Source of the DNA: Pigmentiphaga litoralis | GTDB taxonomy: Bacteria; Pseudomonadota; Gammaproteobacteria; Burkholderiales; Burkholderiaceae_B | Direction of reading: 5' to 3' | Assembly (NCBI RefSeq): GCF_014651835.1 | Contig: NZ_BMXQ01000001.1 | Coordinates: forward strand, 930,001 to 994,000 | DNA length: 64,000 bases | Shown here: positions 10,395 through 18,555 of the stretch, piece by piece | Numbering within the stretch: position 1 is the stretch's first letter | Layout: every line of letters begins with the position of its first letter | The notes under the pieces: generated by a model | What the model saw: only the letters and a program-made list of their open reading frames with translations | What the model was told of the DNA's origin: nothing | The model's database searches: none | Position numbers and translations under genes: made by a program

Positions 10395-11036
10395 TCAGTG
10401 GGTGGGTGAAAGAGGGGGTGACGGGGTTCCAGTCGCCCCCTGTGCGGCAAGCAGCGCGGCGCCGGCCGCCTGCGCGTCTTGCGCGGCGGTGGCATTGCCG
10501 CTGACCAGGGCAACGGCGATCGCGCCGTCGATCAGGATCAGCCACTGGCGGGCAAGGGCAGCGCGGGCGGCGTCGGACGCATCGAGTCCGGAAGCCGTTT
10601 CATGAATGAAGGCCAGCAGGTCCGCCTTGTGCTCGCGTGCAAGCATCCGGATCGCCGACGTCGCATCGCCGATTTCGCCCGCTGCATTCAGGAATGCGCA
10701 GCCGTGGTAGCCCGGGTCGACAAACCAGCTTTCCAGTACGGTGAACATGCCGAGCAGCCGGCTGGCGGCATCGTTCCCGGCCGCCAGCGTCCGGGTGCGG
10801 AACCAGTGCAGCCAGCGGTTATGGCGGGCCCGCAAGGCGGCCACCACCAGCACGTCTTTCGACCCGAAGTGTGCGTAGACGGTTTTGCGGGACGCGCCCG
10901 AGGCTTTGACGATGGCGTCGATGCCCGTCGCGTGTATGCCGTCGCGATAGACAAGGGACTCGGTCGTTTCGAGCAGGCGGTCCAGGGGATCAAGCGCGGG
11001 GCTGGGGTCGGGATGGCGGGGCGTCATGTCGTGCAT
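10395..11036 (-). CDS. TetR/AcrR-family regulator
   Basis: 213 aa from the start at 11036; 11027 is possible. The N-terminal helix-turn-helix is clear: [26 protein letters not shown] at residues about 35-65. The C-terminal part has [18 protein letters not shown] and [15 protein letters not shown], typical of the LmrA/YxaF-like group. It is the first gene of an operon with the DUF1348 protein, and a perfect 14-bp palindrome lies just upstream of the start, which suggests autorepression. The ligand is unknown. Confidence 0.85.
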   Translation of the reverse strand: MHDMTPRHPDPSPALDPLDRLLETTESLVYRDGIHATGIDAIVKASGASRKTVYAHFGSKDVLVVAALRARHNRWLHWFRTRTLAAGNDAASRLLGMFTVLESWFVDPGYHGCAFLNAAGEIGDATSAIRMLAREHKADLLAFIHETASGLDASDAARAALARQWLILIDGAIAVALVSGNATAAQDAQAAGAALLAAQGATGTPSPPLSPTH

Positions 11037-11039
11037 GGT

Positions 11040-11053
11040 AGAACGATCGTTCT
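11040..11053. promoter_or_regulatory. Probable TetR operator (perfect 14-bp palindrome)
   Basis: AGAACGATCGTTCT is an exact palindrome lying 4 bp upstream of the TetR start at 11036. A site this close would block the regulator's own promoter or 5' UTR. The position and symmetry fit TetR autoregulation of the TetR-DUF1348 operon. Confidence 0.65.
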
Positions 11054-11132
11054 CCGGTGGGCAAGCTTTTTCGGCGCTGTGATTAGTACGGTGCCGGTGA
11101 GTAGAGGGTCCCCGAATTGGTAGTTGCACTCT

Positions 11133-11152
11133 GGCAGCGAGAGCACGCTGCC
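11133..11152 (-). terminator. Hairpin downstream of the tautomerase gene
   Basis: GGCAGCG at 11133-11139 pairs with CGCTGCC at 11146-11152 (7 bp, 6-nt loop), 18 bp past the tautomerase stop. It lacks a U-tract, so it is only a candidate end for the cytochrome-tautomerase transcript. Confidence 0.35.
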
Positions 11153-11170
11153 GCTAGCACTCCCGCCGGA

Positions 11171-11566
11171 TCAAGCTTCGCCTGGCGTCCAGTCGGGGCT
11201 GTAGCCGCCGAGCGCCGGGTGGTACATCTCGTCGCCGTCGTGCTGGGTGAACTCCACGTTCAGCCGGTCCTCAGCCAGCCCCAGGATCTCGATGCAGTGA
11301 GCGCATAGCGCACGAGCAACTTCCATGCGCTGTTCGGCCGGCCTGCCGCGGCGAATGTCGAGCATGAGCATGGATACGGGGATCGGGTTGCTGCCGGGTT
11401 CCTCAATGCGCCAGACGCCACCTTCGCCCAGTTCCCGGATCGCTACGCTGATGCGGCGGATGTCGACCGACATCATGCGCGCATAGGTCTCGCACATGCT
11501 GGCGGCGAGCCGCTGTTTGGCGTCGGCCGGGTAATGGTCGTTCACGTCGAGCTGAAGGTAGGGCAT
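11171..11566 (-). CDS. Tautomerase (MIF / 4-oxalocrotonate tautomerase superfamily)
   Basis: 131 aa. The protein starts Met-Pro, so Pro1 would be the catalytic base after Met removal, as in the tautomerase superfamily. YLQLDVNDHYPADAKQRLAASMC resembles the first beta-alpha unit, and the protein is long enough for the two tandem units of the double-length trimeric members. The C-terminal EMYHPALGGYSPDW tail is not part of the core. It follows the cytochrome c gene by 43 bp on the same strand. The substrate is unknown. Confidence 0.75.
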   Translation of the reverse strand: MPYLQLDVNDHYPADAKQRLAASMCETYARMMSVDIRRISVAIRELGEGGVWRIEEPGSNPIPVSMLMLDIRRGRPAEQRMEVARALCAHCIEILGLAEDRLNVEFTQHDGDEMYHPALGGYSPDWTPGEA

Positions 11567-11609
11567 GGAAGGCCTTGCTGATAGGGGAGCGGGTTTGCGC
11601 TGTAGGGGA

Positions 11610-12074
11610 TCAGGGCGCGGGCAGCCGCGACACCATGTAGTCCACGGCGGCTTTGATCTCGTCGTCGGTGCAGGTGGAACAGGTGCCGCGGGGCGGCATC
11701 CAACCCAGGCCCTTGATCACATGGGTGGTCAGGGTGCCGGGCGGCTGCGCAAGGCGGGGCGCCCATGCGGCCTTGTCGGTCAATTTGGGGGCGCCGCGCA
11801 TCCCGTAGGTGTGACACGACGCGCAACTGACGCTGTACACCGACGCGCCCGAGCGCGCTGGTTTGCCGGTCGAGGCGGCGACCTGCAGCGGGGCAGGCGA
11901 TGTGGCCGCGGCGCTGGCCGAGGCCGCCGCCAGGGCAAGGATTGTCATTGACCGGGCCAATGCGCGCACCGGCGCCCGCGCCAATGCCTGTGCGGCGAGC
12001 CGCGACGTGCGAGAAATGGCAGGCCGGGCAAAGCGGGGGGCCGACAAGACGGCAAGGAAGCGAAGGTGAAGCAT
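11610..12074 (-). CDS. Cytochrome c5-type periplasmic cytochrome
   Basis: 154 aa from the start at 12074; an internal ATG at 11948 would also give a signal peptide (MTILALAAASASAAATS). Heme attachment CASCH lies at 84-88, the axial Met in GWMPPRG at 126, and an extra Cys pair (Cys132, Cys135) before DDEIKAAVDYM is the cytochrome c5 hallmark. It would be a single-heme electron carrier in the periplasm. The tautomerase gene follows closely on the same strand; no partner oxidase is nearby. Confidence 0.82.
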   Translation of the reverse strand: MLHLRFLAVLSAPRFARPAISRTSRLAAQALARAPVRALARSMTILALAAASASAAATSPAPLQVAASTGKPARSGASVYSVSCASCHTYGMRGAPKLTDKAAWAPRLAQPPGTLTTHVIKGLGWMPPRGTCSTCTDDEIKAAVDYMVSRLPAP

Positions 12075-12191
12075 GGGGAAAATTACCCTGTGGACCCTGA
12101 ACCCGGCCCTGACCCGAACGTGCAGGCGAACCGGAGCCGGAACCCGCACGCAGCGTCGCGGGCAGTGCGTGGAAGTGCATGGAAGACATTA

Positions 12192-12210
12192 TGACCGACA
12201 CGATCGGTCA
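12192..12210. repeat. TGACCGA inverted repeat at the recombinase stop codon
   Basis: TGACCGA (12192-12198) and TCGGTCA (12204-12210) form a perfect 7-bp inverted repeat with a 5-nt centre. It includes the integrase stop codon and lies about 120 bp upstream of the cytochrome c start. The same half-site recurs, with wider spacing, upstream of the oxidase gene at 34665-34693. Confidence 0.5.
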
Positions 12211-13458
12211 CCACCCCAGGCGGTGGCCGTCTTCGGTCGCCTGGTGGCGCGCAACGTCGTCGCTGTGCAGGTAGCGGCTGGTGGTGGTCAGTGACGCATG
12301 GCCCAGGTTGTCGCGCACGTGGCGCAAGTCCATGTCGCCGGTCGCCATGGCGGACCCGGCCGTGTGGCGCAGCCAGTGGGCCGATGCCGCGGCAAGGATG
12401 TCCGCGGTGTGCGCGTGCTCGGGCCCCCGGGCGCGCACGCGGTCGGCGGTCCGCGCGAACACCTGCTTGGCGATGATGTGGAGGGCGCTGCGTGTCATGG
12501 CGCGCGCCTTGCCGCCGATGGGCGCCAGCAGCGGCTGCGTTTCGCCGACCGCAGGCTCGGGCGACAACCCCAGCGCGCGGCGGTAGGTGGCCAGCTCGTC
12601 CATCAATTCGGTGGTGGCCGGCACGAGTCGCAGCTTGTCGCCCTTGCCCAGGATCTCGAGCCACCAACGTGTGACACCCGCACGGTCCCGCCGTGCAAAA
12701 AAAGCCCCCATCGTGTTGTTGGCAACTTCGGATATCCGCATGCCGCTCAGGTACAGCAGCGTGAACAGCCAGCGTGCGCGGTGATAGTGCTCAAGATCCC
12801 GCGGGGTATCACGGGGCAGACCCGCGATGGTGGTTTTGACCTCATCCCACATCGTGTCATCCAGGTAGCGCACGACACGAGGGGCGGCGTGCCGTTGCCG
12901 CTGCCTGAACAGCGACAGCGGATTGCCGGCCAGATAACCGGCGTGCACAAGCCATGAAAACAGCGTGTTCAGGATGACGATGGCCTGGCGCTGGCTGGCG
13001 GGGGAGAGCGGCCCGGCGAAGGGGCGCCAGCCTGGATCCCCCCGCGCCCGTTTGCGGCCGGCGGGCATGACCCAGCGGTCCACGGGTTGGGGGTCGGCCA
13101 GAAATCGCTGGTAGGCCAACAAGTCTTCATGTGTCAGGGACGCCAGCGGCTTGCGCAGCTCGATGACACACCAGAGCAGCAGGCGTTCGGCCTCCTTGCG
13201 GTAACTGTCAAAGGTCGTTTTGGTCTGCGCAAATCGGGCGAGCCAGGCTTTGAGCGCATCGATGTCGGCGTTCGCCGCAATCTGCGACCGCGCAGCGACG
13301 GCGCGATTGCTGCCGGCGCTGCCATCCAGATCGGCGGAAAGCGTTTGCAGCAGGGTCTGGAAGGTCGACAGGGCAGGGGAGTGGTGCGGAGCGGAAGGGG
13401 CGATGGGGCATGCGTCGATGCCGAGGTTGCCGGCCGCCGGCACCCATGTTTGAGTCAT
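12208..13458 (-). CDS. Tyrosine-type site-specific recombinase (integrase)
   Basis: 416 aa from the start at 13458, preceded by AGGAG; the frame is open to 13554. The catalytic set looks complete: Arg241 (LSGMRISEV), Lys275 (GKGDKLRL), His361 and Arg364 (HWLRHTAG), His387 (LGHAS) and nucleophile Tyr396 (SRYLH). The N-terminal SAM-like DNA-binding domain is at about 60-170. It would cut and rejoin DNA through a 3'-phosphotyrosine intermediate. It diverges from a KfrA-like gene, with no phage or plasmid genes and no recognisable att sites, so it may be a domesticated or stand-alone recombinase and not an XerC/XerD copy. Confidence 0.88.
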   Translation of the reverse strand: MTQTWVPAAGNLGIDACPIAPSAPHHSPALSTFQTLLQTLSADLDGSAGSNRAVAARSQIAANADIDALKAWLARFAQTKTTFDSYRKEAERLLLWCVIELRKPLASLTHEDLLAYQRFLADPQPVDRWVMPAGRKRARGDPGWRPFAGPLSPASQRQAIVILNTLFSWLVHAGYLAGNPLSLFRQRQRHAAPRVVRYLDDTMWDEVKTTIAGLPRDTPRDLEHYHRARWLFTLLYLSGMRISEVANNTMGAFFARRDRAGVTRWWLEILGKGDKLRLVPATTELMDELATYRRALGLSPEPAVGETQPLLAPIGGKARAMTRSALHIIAKQVFARTADRVRARGPEHAHTADILAAASAHWLRHTAGSAMATGDMDLRHVRDNLGHASLTTTSRYLHSDDVARHQATEDGHRLGW

Positions 13459-13577
13459 TACGCCACCATCTCCTGTGTCACACCCCAATCCATCTTCAGT
13501 CGGTCCAGTTGACCCCCGAGCGCCACCGACCCATTCCAGCGTCTGACTGAACAAACGCTTTCAAGCCGGTCGGCGTC

Positions 13578-13606
13578 ATTATTTGACAGTAGAACAATAA
13601 TGTCAA
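13578..13606 (-). promoter_or_regulatory. Near-consensus sigma-70 promoter of the recombinase gene
   Basis: On the minus strand TTGACA (13606 to 13601) is followed by exactly 17 bp and AATAAT (13583 to 13578), a consensus -35 and a five-of-six -10. Transcription would start near 13571 and leave a leader of about 110 nt before the recombinase start. The -35 and spacer are covered by an inverted repeat, so a repressor could occlude RNA polymerase. Confidence 0.65.
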
Positions 13607-13607
13607 A
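13582..13607. promoter_or_regulatory. Inverted repeat overlapping the recombinase promoter
   Basis: TTTGACA (13582-13588) and TGTCAAA (13601-13607) are perfect 7-bp arms around a 12-nt AT-rich centre. The right arm is the recombinase -35 region. KfrA proteins of plasmids bind repeats in their own control region, so this is a candidate KfrA operator; binding itself is inferred. Confidence 0.55.
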
Positions 13608-13631
13608 AATATATTACTGATATTCTAATTC

Positions 13632-13665
13632 ATTACGTATTACGTAGTAATATCCGCTATTACGT
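13632..13665 (+). repeat. ATTACGT direct repeats upstream of kfrA
   Basis: ATTACGT occurs three times, at 13632-13638, 13639-13645 and 13659-13665, immediately upstream of the KfrA-like start at 13677. The middle copy is also part of ATTAC-GTA-GTAAT (13639-13651), a 5-bp inverted repeat. The whole stretch 13575-13676 is far more AT-rich than the rest of the window. Confidence 0.6.
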
Positions 13666-13676
13666 TAGGATCGTTC

Positions 13677-14807
13677 ATGACCAACCCCGCCGACCTCGAA
13701 AACCAGCTGGCTGCAGACGTTGAAGACCTGAAAAAGCAGTTTTCAAACACGCAGGTCCTCTACAAAGAGGTGTGCGCGCTGATGTTTCTGCGCTATGGCA
13801 TCACGCCAACGGTCAATCGCCTCTATCAGCTGGTGCGTCGCGGCAGCATGTCGGTGCCGTCCGACGCGCTTCGGCAGTTCTGGCAGGAACTGCGTGAGAA
13901 AAGCCGGGTGCGCATCGAACATCCCGATCTGCCGGACGCGCTGAAAACCGCGGCAGCCGAGTCGATGGCGGCAATGTGGACACTGGCGCAGCAGGCGGCG
14001 GTCGACGGCCTGACTGCCGCTCGGAACGAGGCAGCCGAGCAGGTAAGGGCGGCCGAAGCGGCTGCGCGAGACCAGGCGGCAGCGTTTGAAGCGGCTGAGG
14101 CAAGGCTCAGCGCCTTGCTCGACACTGAACGGCGGCGCGCGGATGACCTGGCGGCCCGGCTGGGCGATCGCGAAGCCGCCTATGCGCGCCTGGCCGAACA
14201 ACGCACCAGCGATCACGCCGCGCATGTCCGGCAGTTGGCGGCCGCCAGGCAGGCCGAAGCCATTGCTGCCAGTGAACGGGACGTCGCTCGCAAGGAATTG
14301 CTGGCGGCCCAGGGCGAGGGCGAAAAGAACCTGGCCACGTTCAACGCCCAGCTGGACAGGTTTCGGGAGGACAGCGCCGCGTCCGAGGCGCGTCACCTGG
14401 CCATCGAACGGCGTGCCCTGCTGGATCTGGACCAGGAACGCCAGCGCAACAATCGGCTCGGCAAACAAGTGGAACAGGTGCAGCAGCGGCTGACCGAGAC
14501 CATGTCCGAGCAGGCGCGCGCCACCGCGACGCTGCAGAATCAGATCGGATCGCTGCAAGGCCGGCTGGGCGAAGCAGAAGGCCGGCTGGCGGCGGCACGG
14601 GAAGACAGCAGCCGATGGGAGGCTGCGTGTGAACGGCTGCAAGGCGAGCTGGCCAGTCAGCAGGATGCAAGCCGGGCGCAGGCCGAGACGAACCGTCGCG
14701 ATGCCCGATTGCAGGAACACCCGTCCGAACCAGGCCCAGTGGCCGGAGCAGCGGATGACGCTGCGGCGGGGCAACGCCGTCCCCGACCCAGGAAGCCGCG
14801 CCGATGA
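13677..14807 (+). CDS. KfrA-type DNA-binding coiled-coil protein
   Basis: 376 aa. Residues about 10-110 (LYKEVCALMFLRYGITPTVN, then RRGSMSVPSDALRQFWQELR) match the KfrA N-terminal DNA-binding domain. Residues about 110-345 are an almost unbroken Ala/Glu/Arg/Gln-rich coiled coil, and the tail is Pro/Arg-rich. Plasmid KfrA is an autoregulated DNA-binding protein with an extended coiled coil, linked to partition. Here it diverges from a tyrosine recombinase and probably represses both promoters. The stop overlaps the start of the next gene (ATGA), so the two are translationally coupled. Confidence 0.8.
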   Translation: MTNPADLENQLAADVEDLKKQFSNTQVLYKEVCALMFLRYGITPTVNRLYQLVRRGSMSVPSDALRQFWQELREKSRVRIEHPDLPDALKTAAAESMAAMWTLAQQAAVDGLTAARNEAAEQVRAAEAAARDQAAAFEAAEARLSALLDTERRRADDLAARLGDREAAYARLAEQRTSDHAAHVRQLAAARQAEAIAASERDVARKELLAAQGEGEKNLATFNAQLDRFREDSAASEARHLAIERRALLDLDQERQRNNRLGKQVEQVQQRLTETMSEQARATATLQNQIGSLQGRLGEAEGRLAAAREDSSRWEAACERLQGELASQQDASRAQAETNRRDARLQEHPSEPGPVAGAADDAAAGQRRPRPRKPRR

Positions 14808-15607
14808 ACCCGCCCGAGACCGCAGCGTCTGCCTTCCTTGCCCTCTGGAACGATATCGATCCGTCGCGCATCGTCGAATACGAGCGGTGGCACACGCTGG
14901 AGCACGTGCCGGAGCGGGTCTGGACGCCCGGTTTTGTCGCCGGCACGCGTTATGTCGCGACCCGGCCGGGCCAGCCGCGTTACTTCACGCTGTACGACCT
15001 GGCGCGCCTGTCCGCGCTGGAGACGCCTGCCTATCAGGACCTGGTCGATCATCCGACCCCGTGGAGCGCGTCGATGCGCACGGCGTTTCAACATTTCTTG
15101 CGCAAGCCGTGCACACGCGTCGCCGTTGAAGGCGTGACCCGAGGTGCCGCCTTGCTGGTGCTGCGCATGGTGTTGCCGGACGGCACCAACGACGCCGTGA
15201 TCGCAACGGGTGTACGCCGCCTGCTGGCGGACGGCGTGAACGAGATCGTGACACGGGTCACCGCCGGGCGCGCCCGCACGGCCGGTCCCCAAGCCATGCC
15301 GAATCAGGATGATGGGCCGGCGGGCGACGAGTTCATTGTTCTGGTCGAAGCCGCGGAGCCGGAGCGACTTCCGGCAATCGAAGCGGTCGCCCTTGCGGTT
15401 TTTGCGCAGACCACCAGCCATGCAGACGCAGGGGCCCCGACGCGCGGATTCGACGCTCGCCGCGATCGCATGTCGCACGATCACGCGTCCTACCCCCGCG
15501 CGTCTTACTATCGGTATATCAGCCGCGTCCTGCACGCCGATGTGGCTGGCCCGATTCGCCCGGCGCCGCGCACCGACGCGATGCCACCCGTACCATCAAT
15601 CCGTTAG
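14804..15607 (+). CDS. Dimeric alpha/beta-barrel-like protein of unknown function
   Basis: 267 aa, not firmly recognised. The start (AFLALWNDIDPSRIVEYERWHTLEHVPERV, residues about 10-40) resembles ferredoxin-like dimeric alpha/beta-barrel proteins of the EthD/DUF4286 kind, with a YERWHTLEHVPER motif that recalls their conserved His. A second similar unit may span about 115-215. No signal peptide or membrane segment is seen. Its ATG overlaps the kfrA stop by 4 bp, so it is co-translated with a DNA-binding protein, an unexplained pairing. The role is unknown. Confidence 0.6.
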   Translation: MNPPETAASAFLALWNDIDPSRIVEYERWHTLEHVPERVWTPGFVAGTRYVATRPGQPRYFTLYDLARLSALETPAYQDLVDHPTPWSASMRTAFQHFLRKPCTRVAVEGVTRGAALLVLRMVLPDGTNDAVIATGVRRLLADGVNEIVTRVTAGRARTAGPQAMPNQDDGPAGDEFIVLVEAAEPERLPAIEAVALAVFAQTTSHADAGAPTRGFDARRDRMSHDHASYPRASYYRYISRVLHADVAGPIRPAPRTDAMPPVPSIR

Positions 15608-15719
15608 CGGATGTGCCAGCCGTTTGGGTGGTGTGGCAAGCAGCGGAAAAAGTCGCCATACTTTCGCAGCTTTGTTACCCGCCACCCCGATGACGCCGCC
15701 GTCCCGAAGGAACACCCGT

Positions 15720-16649
15720 ATGTCCGCCGCGCCCGATGCCGCCACGATCGAATCCGTCCAGATTGGCGAACTTGCCTGCTGGCGTGTCCGCACCCAGTGG
15801 GCGGAAGCCCTCATTGCCACGCAGGGCGCGCAGTTGCTCAGCTACACGCCGCATGGCCAGCCGCCGATTGTCTGGTTGAGCGATGACGCGAAGTTCCTGC
15901 GCGGCCAGCCGCTGCGGGGCGGTGTGCCAGTCTGCTGGCCCTGGTTTGGCGACCTGGCGCGAAACCCGTCGGCGGTGCGTGACATGTTCGCGCCCGACAC
16001 GGCGGCGCCGGCCCACGGCGTCGTGCGCGGCGTCGACTGGGAGCCCGGTGCGGCGACCGCCGAATTCGGTCGCGTCGTCATGGATTTCCATTGCCACATG
16101 CCCAACGGGTCCGGCGCGTGGAAGCACCCGGCGGACCTGCTGATCCGCTTTCGCATGGGCGAGACGCTCGAGATTCAGCTCTGCACGCACAATTTCGGCG
16201 ATGCGCCGATCACCGTCAGCCAGGCGCTGCACACCTACTTTGCGGTCAGCGACAGCCGCCAGATCACGATCGAAGGTCTTGAAGACACCGCCTATATCGA
16301 CACACTCAGGAACTGGGAACCTGTCACCCAGACCGGTCCGGTCCGCATCGAAGGCGAGACCGACCGGATCTACACGGGCATCGATCGGGCGATCGACATC
16401 GTGGATCCGGGATGGCAGCGCCGCATTCATATCGAGGCGTCGCAGTCGCGGTCGGCGGTGGTGTGGAATCCCTGGATCGACAAAGCTGCGCGTCTGTCGC
16501 AATTTCCGGATGATGCGTGGCAGCGCATGGTCTGCATCGAAACCGCCCGGGTGTGGGATGACCTGCTGGTCGTCGCACCGGGCAAGACGGAATCCATGTC
16601 GGTCACGATCAGCGTCGATGCCTTGACGTCCGCGCCAACCCCTGCCTGA
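15720..16649 (+). CDS. D-hexose-6-phosphate mutarotase (aldose-1-epimerase family, YeaD-like)
   Basis: 309 aa. YeaD-type features: GAQLLSYTPHGQPPIVWLS near the N-terminus, LRGGVPVCWPWFG, AHGVVRGVDWE, the catalytic-type SQALHTYFAVSD and VVWNPWIDKA. The enzyme would interconvert the alpha and beta anomers of glucose-6-phosphate and related sugars in the cytosol. The ATG at 15720 is preceded by CCGAAGGA; the frame is open for over 400 bp upstream without homology. The TfoX-like gene follows 18 bp later. Confidence 0.85.
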   Translation: MSAAPDAATIESVQIGELACWRVRTQWAEALIATQGAQLLSYTPHGQPPIVWLSDDAKFLRGQPLRGGVPVCWPWFGDLARNPSAVRDMFAPDTAAPAHGVVRGVDWEPGAATAEFGRVVMDFHCHMPNGSGAWKHPADLLIRFRMGETLEIQLCTHNFGDAPITVSQALHTYFAVSDSRQITIEGLEDTAYIDTLRNWEPVTQTGPVRIEGETDRIYTGIDRAIDIVDPGWQRRIHIEASQSRSAVVWNPWIDKAARLSQFPDDAWQRMVCIETARVWDDLLVVAPGKTESMSVTISVDALTSAPTPA

Positions 16650-16667
16650 TCTTCCGGGCGGACCGAC

Positions 16668-17015
16668 ATGGGCACCCGCCAGAGCACCATCGACTACCTG
16701 CTCGAGCAAGTTGCCGACGCGGGCATCATGACCTCGCGCAAGATGTTCGGCGAGTACGCGGTGTATTGCGATGGCAAGGTGGTTGCCCTGGTGGTGAGCG
16801 ATCAGGTCTATCTGAAAGCAACTGACGCAGGGCGGGACTACCTGGAAGACGTGGAAGAGGGCTTTCCCTTTCCCGGCGCCAAACCCTGGTTTGCCATTCC
16901 TGGCGACCAGTGGGATGACCGCCGGTGGGCGGCGGAGCTGATCGCTGTTACGGCCGCGGCCTTGCCTGAGCCGGTGATCCGTTCGCGTCGCAAGCGGGAC
17001 CCGCCGGGTCGTTGA
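16668..17015 (+). CDS. TfoX/Sxy N-terminal-domain protein
   Basis: 115 aa. TSRKMFGEYAVYCDGKVVALVVSDQVYLKA is the TfoX N-terminal domain, followed by GFPFPGAKPWFAIP. Full-length TfoX/Sxy promotes competence-gene expression with CRP in gamma-proteobacteria; this short form lacks the C-terminal helix-hairpin-helix domain, so that role is doubtful. The C-terminus is basic (RSRRKRDPPGR). It lies 18 bp downstream of the mutarotase gene and is probably co-transcribed with it. Confidence 0.82.
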   Translation: MGTRQSTIDYLLEQVADAGIMTSRKMFGEYAVYCDGKVVALVVSDQVYLKATDAGRDYLEDVEEGFPFPGAKPWFAIPGDQWDDRRWAAELIAVTAAALPEPVIRSRRKRDPPGR

Positions 17016-17171
17016 GCGGGAGGCAGGGTCGCACACCGATTGCCGTGATCGCGGGTTGGCGCGACGCGCAGGTCAGAGTGATGTCCTCCCGCACGCAGAG
17101 TTACCGTGCCTTACGTGGCTGGCCTTCAGGCCGGGATAGGATGACGGGCCTGCACCGAATCGCGAGAAGCC

Positions 17172-18536
17172 ATGTTCCGATTGACTTTGTTATGGCACCG
17201 TCTGAAGTCGCAGATGTGGTGGCGGCCAACCCTCTGGAGCATCTTTGCCGTGTTCGCTGCGCTTGCGGGTGCAAGCGCAAACTATTACGTGCCGGACAGT
17301 GCCGTGCCCGATATCGAGCGCGAAACGCTGCAGAGTCTCCTGACGATCATCGCGTCAAGCATGCTTGCCGTCAGCACGTTTTCGCTCTCCATCCTGGTCG
17401 GGGCCTTTACCTCCGCGTCGACGTCAGCCACCCCTCGCGCCACACGCTTGGTCATGGCCGACGATCGTGCGCAGTCGGCCATCGCCAGTTTCATCGCTGC
17501 GTTCATTTACGCAATCATCGCCTTGTGTGCCCTGGGCGTCGGATACTACGGACCGGCGGGCCGTTTCGTGCTGTTGGCCGGGACGATCGGCGTGCTTGTC
17601 TACATCATCGTTTCGCTATTGCGATGGATTCAGACGCTCTCGTCGATCGGCCGCATGAGTACGACCATTGCCACGGTCGAAAAGGCCGCAACGACGTCAC
17701 TGCAGGCTTTTCGGCGCAATCCGTTTCTCGGCGCGCACCCCGCGCCGGGGCAGCCCGTCCATGGTGTTGCGCTCCACGTCACCCGCACTGGCTACCTTCA
17801 ACACATCGACATGGAGCGCCTGAACACCGCCGCGAAGAAAGCGGCCGTGACCCTGCATGTTGTCGTACGCCCTGGTGCCATGGTGCATCCCGCCGACCCG
17901 GTCGCCTTCTGGGACGAATCGCCCGGCCTGGATATGGCCACCTTGCTGGGACTGGAAGTGGCTTTCGTGATTGGCGCGGAACGCAGCTTCGAACAGGATC
18001 CGAGGTTCGGACTCATCGTCATGGCGGAGATCGGGCAGCGGGCCTTGTCCCCGTCCACCAACGATCCCGGAACGGCCATTGGTGTCATCGCGGCGATCGC
18101 CCGCATCCTGATCGACACGGCAGTGGCGGAGGAACGGCGAGATGCCAATAAAGGGATATCAGGCGGTGTCACGGAGTTGCCAGCGACGGATCATTCGGGC
18201 CGCCACGTCCGTTTCCCCTGTGTCACGTTGGTTGAGCTGGACGAGTCCGACCTGATTTTTGACACCTTCGATCCGATCGCACGCGACGGTGCGGGCTTCG
18301 TCGAGATCGGTGTGCGGCTCCAGAAAACCCTGCGCGCGATCAGCCTGTGCACCCATGGCGAACTGCCCCACGCTGCGCGACGGCAGGCCTGGCGTGCGTT
18401 TGAACGCGCGCGCCAAGCGCTTGTTTTCGAGGAAGACAAGATCGCACTGGAAAAGCTGGCGACCGAGACGGCGCAGGCCACGGCAGTGATCGAGTCGCCG
18501 ATCACCCCTGCCCGGTACGCCCGCAGGCTGCCGTGA
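17172..18536 (+). CDS. DUF2254 family membrane protein
   Basis: 454 aa. About four membrane helices lie in the first 165 residues (WSIFAVFAALAGASANYYV; LLTIIASSMLAVSTFSLSILVGAFT; AIASFIAAFIYAIIALCALGVG; FVLLAGTIGVLVYIIVSLLRWI), with SASTSATPRA between helices two and three. A large cytosolic domain follows and contains RALSPSTNDPGTAIGVI. These features define DUF2254, whose function is unknown; STNDPGTA is the best-conserved motif. It converges on the ABC-F gene with a 19-bp gap. Confidence 0.82.
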   Translation: MFRLTLLWHRLKSQMWWRPTLWSIFAVFAALAGASANYYVPDSAVPDIERETLQSLLTIIASSMLAVSTFSLSILVGAFTSASTSATPRATRLVMADDRAQSAIASFIAAFIYAIIALCALGVGYYGPAGRFVLLAGTIGVLVYIIVSLLRWIQTLSSIGRMSTTIATVEKAATTSLQAFRRNPFLGAHPAPGQPVHGVALHVTRTGYLQHIDMERLNTAAKKAAVTLHVVVRPGAMVHPADPVAFWDESPGLDMATLLGLEVAFVIGAERSFEQDPRFGLIVMAEIGQRALSPSTNDPGTAIGVIAAIARILIDTAVAEERRDANKGISGGVTELPATDHSGRHVRFPCVTLVELDESDLIFDTFDPIARDGAGFVEIGVRLQKTLRAISLCTHGELPHAARRQAWRAFERARQALVFEEDKIALEKLATETAQATAVIESPITPARYARRLP

Positions 18537-18555
18537 GACAGCCTTGCGGCCCTGC

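Noticed and set aside
11125-11160. TTGCACTC and TAGCACTC near the tautomerase stop as a CIRCE (HrcA) element
   Set aside because: CIRCE needs TTAGCACTC and GAGTGCTAA as inverted arms; here both copies have the same orientation.
12075-15607. Attachment sites or flanking direct repeats around the recombinase module
   Set aside because: Read both flanks for tRNA 3' ends and repeated 15-20-bp sequences; none was found.
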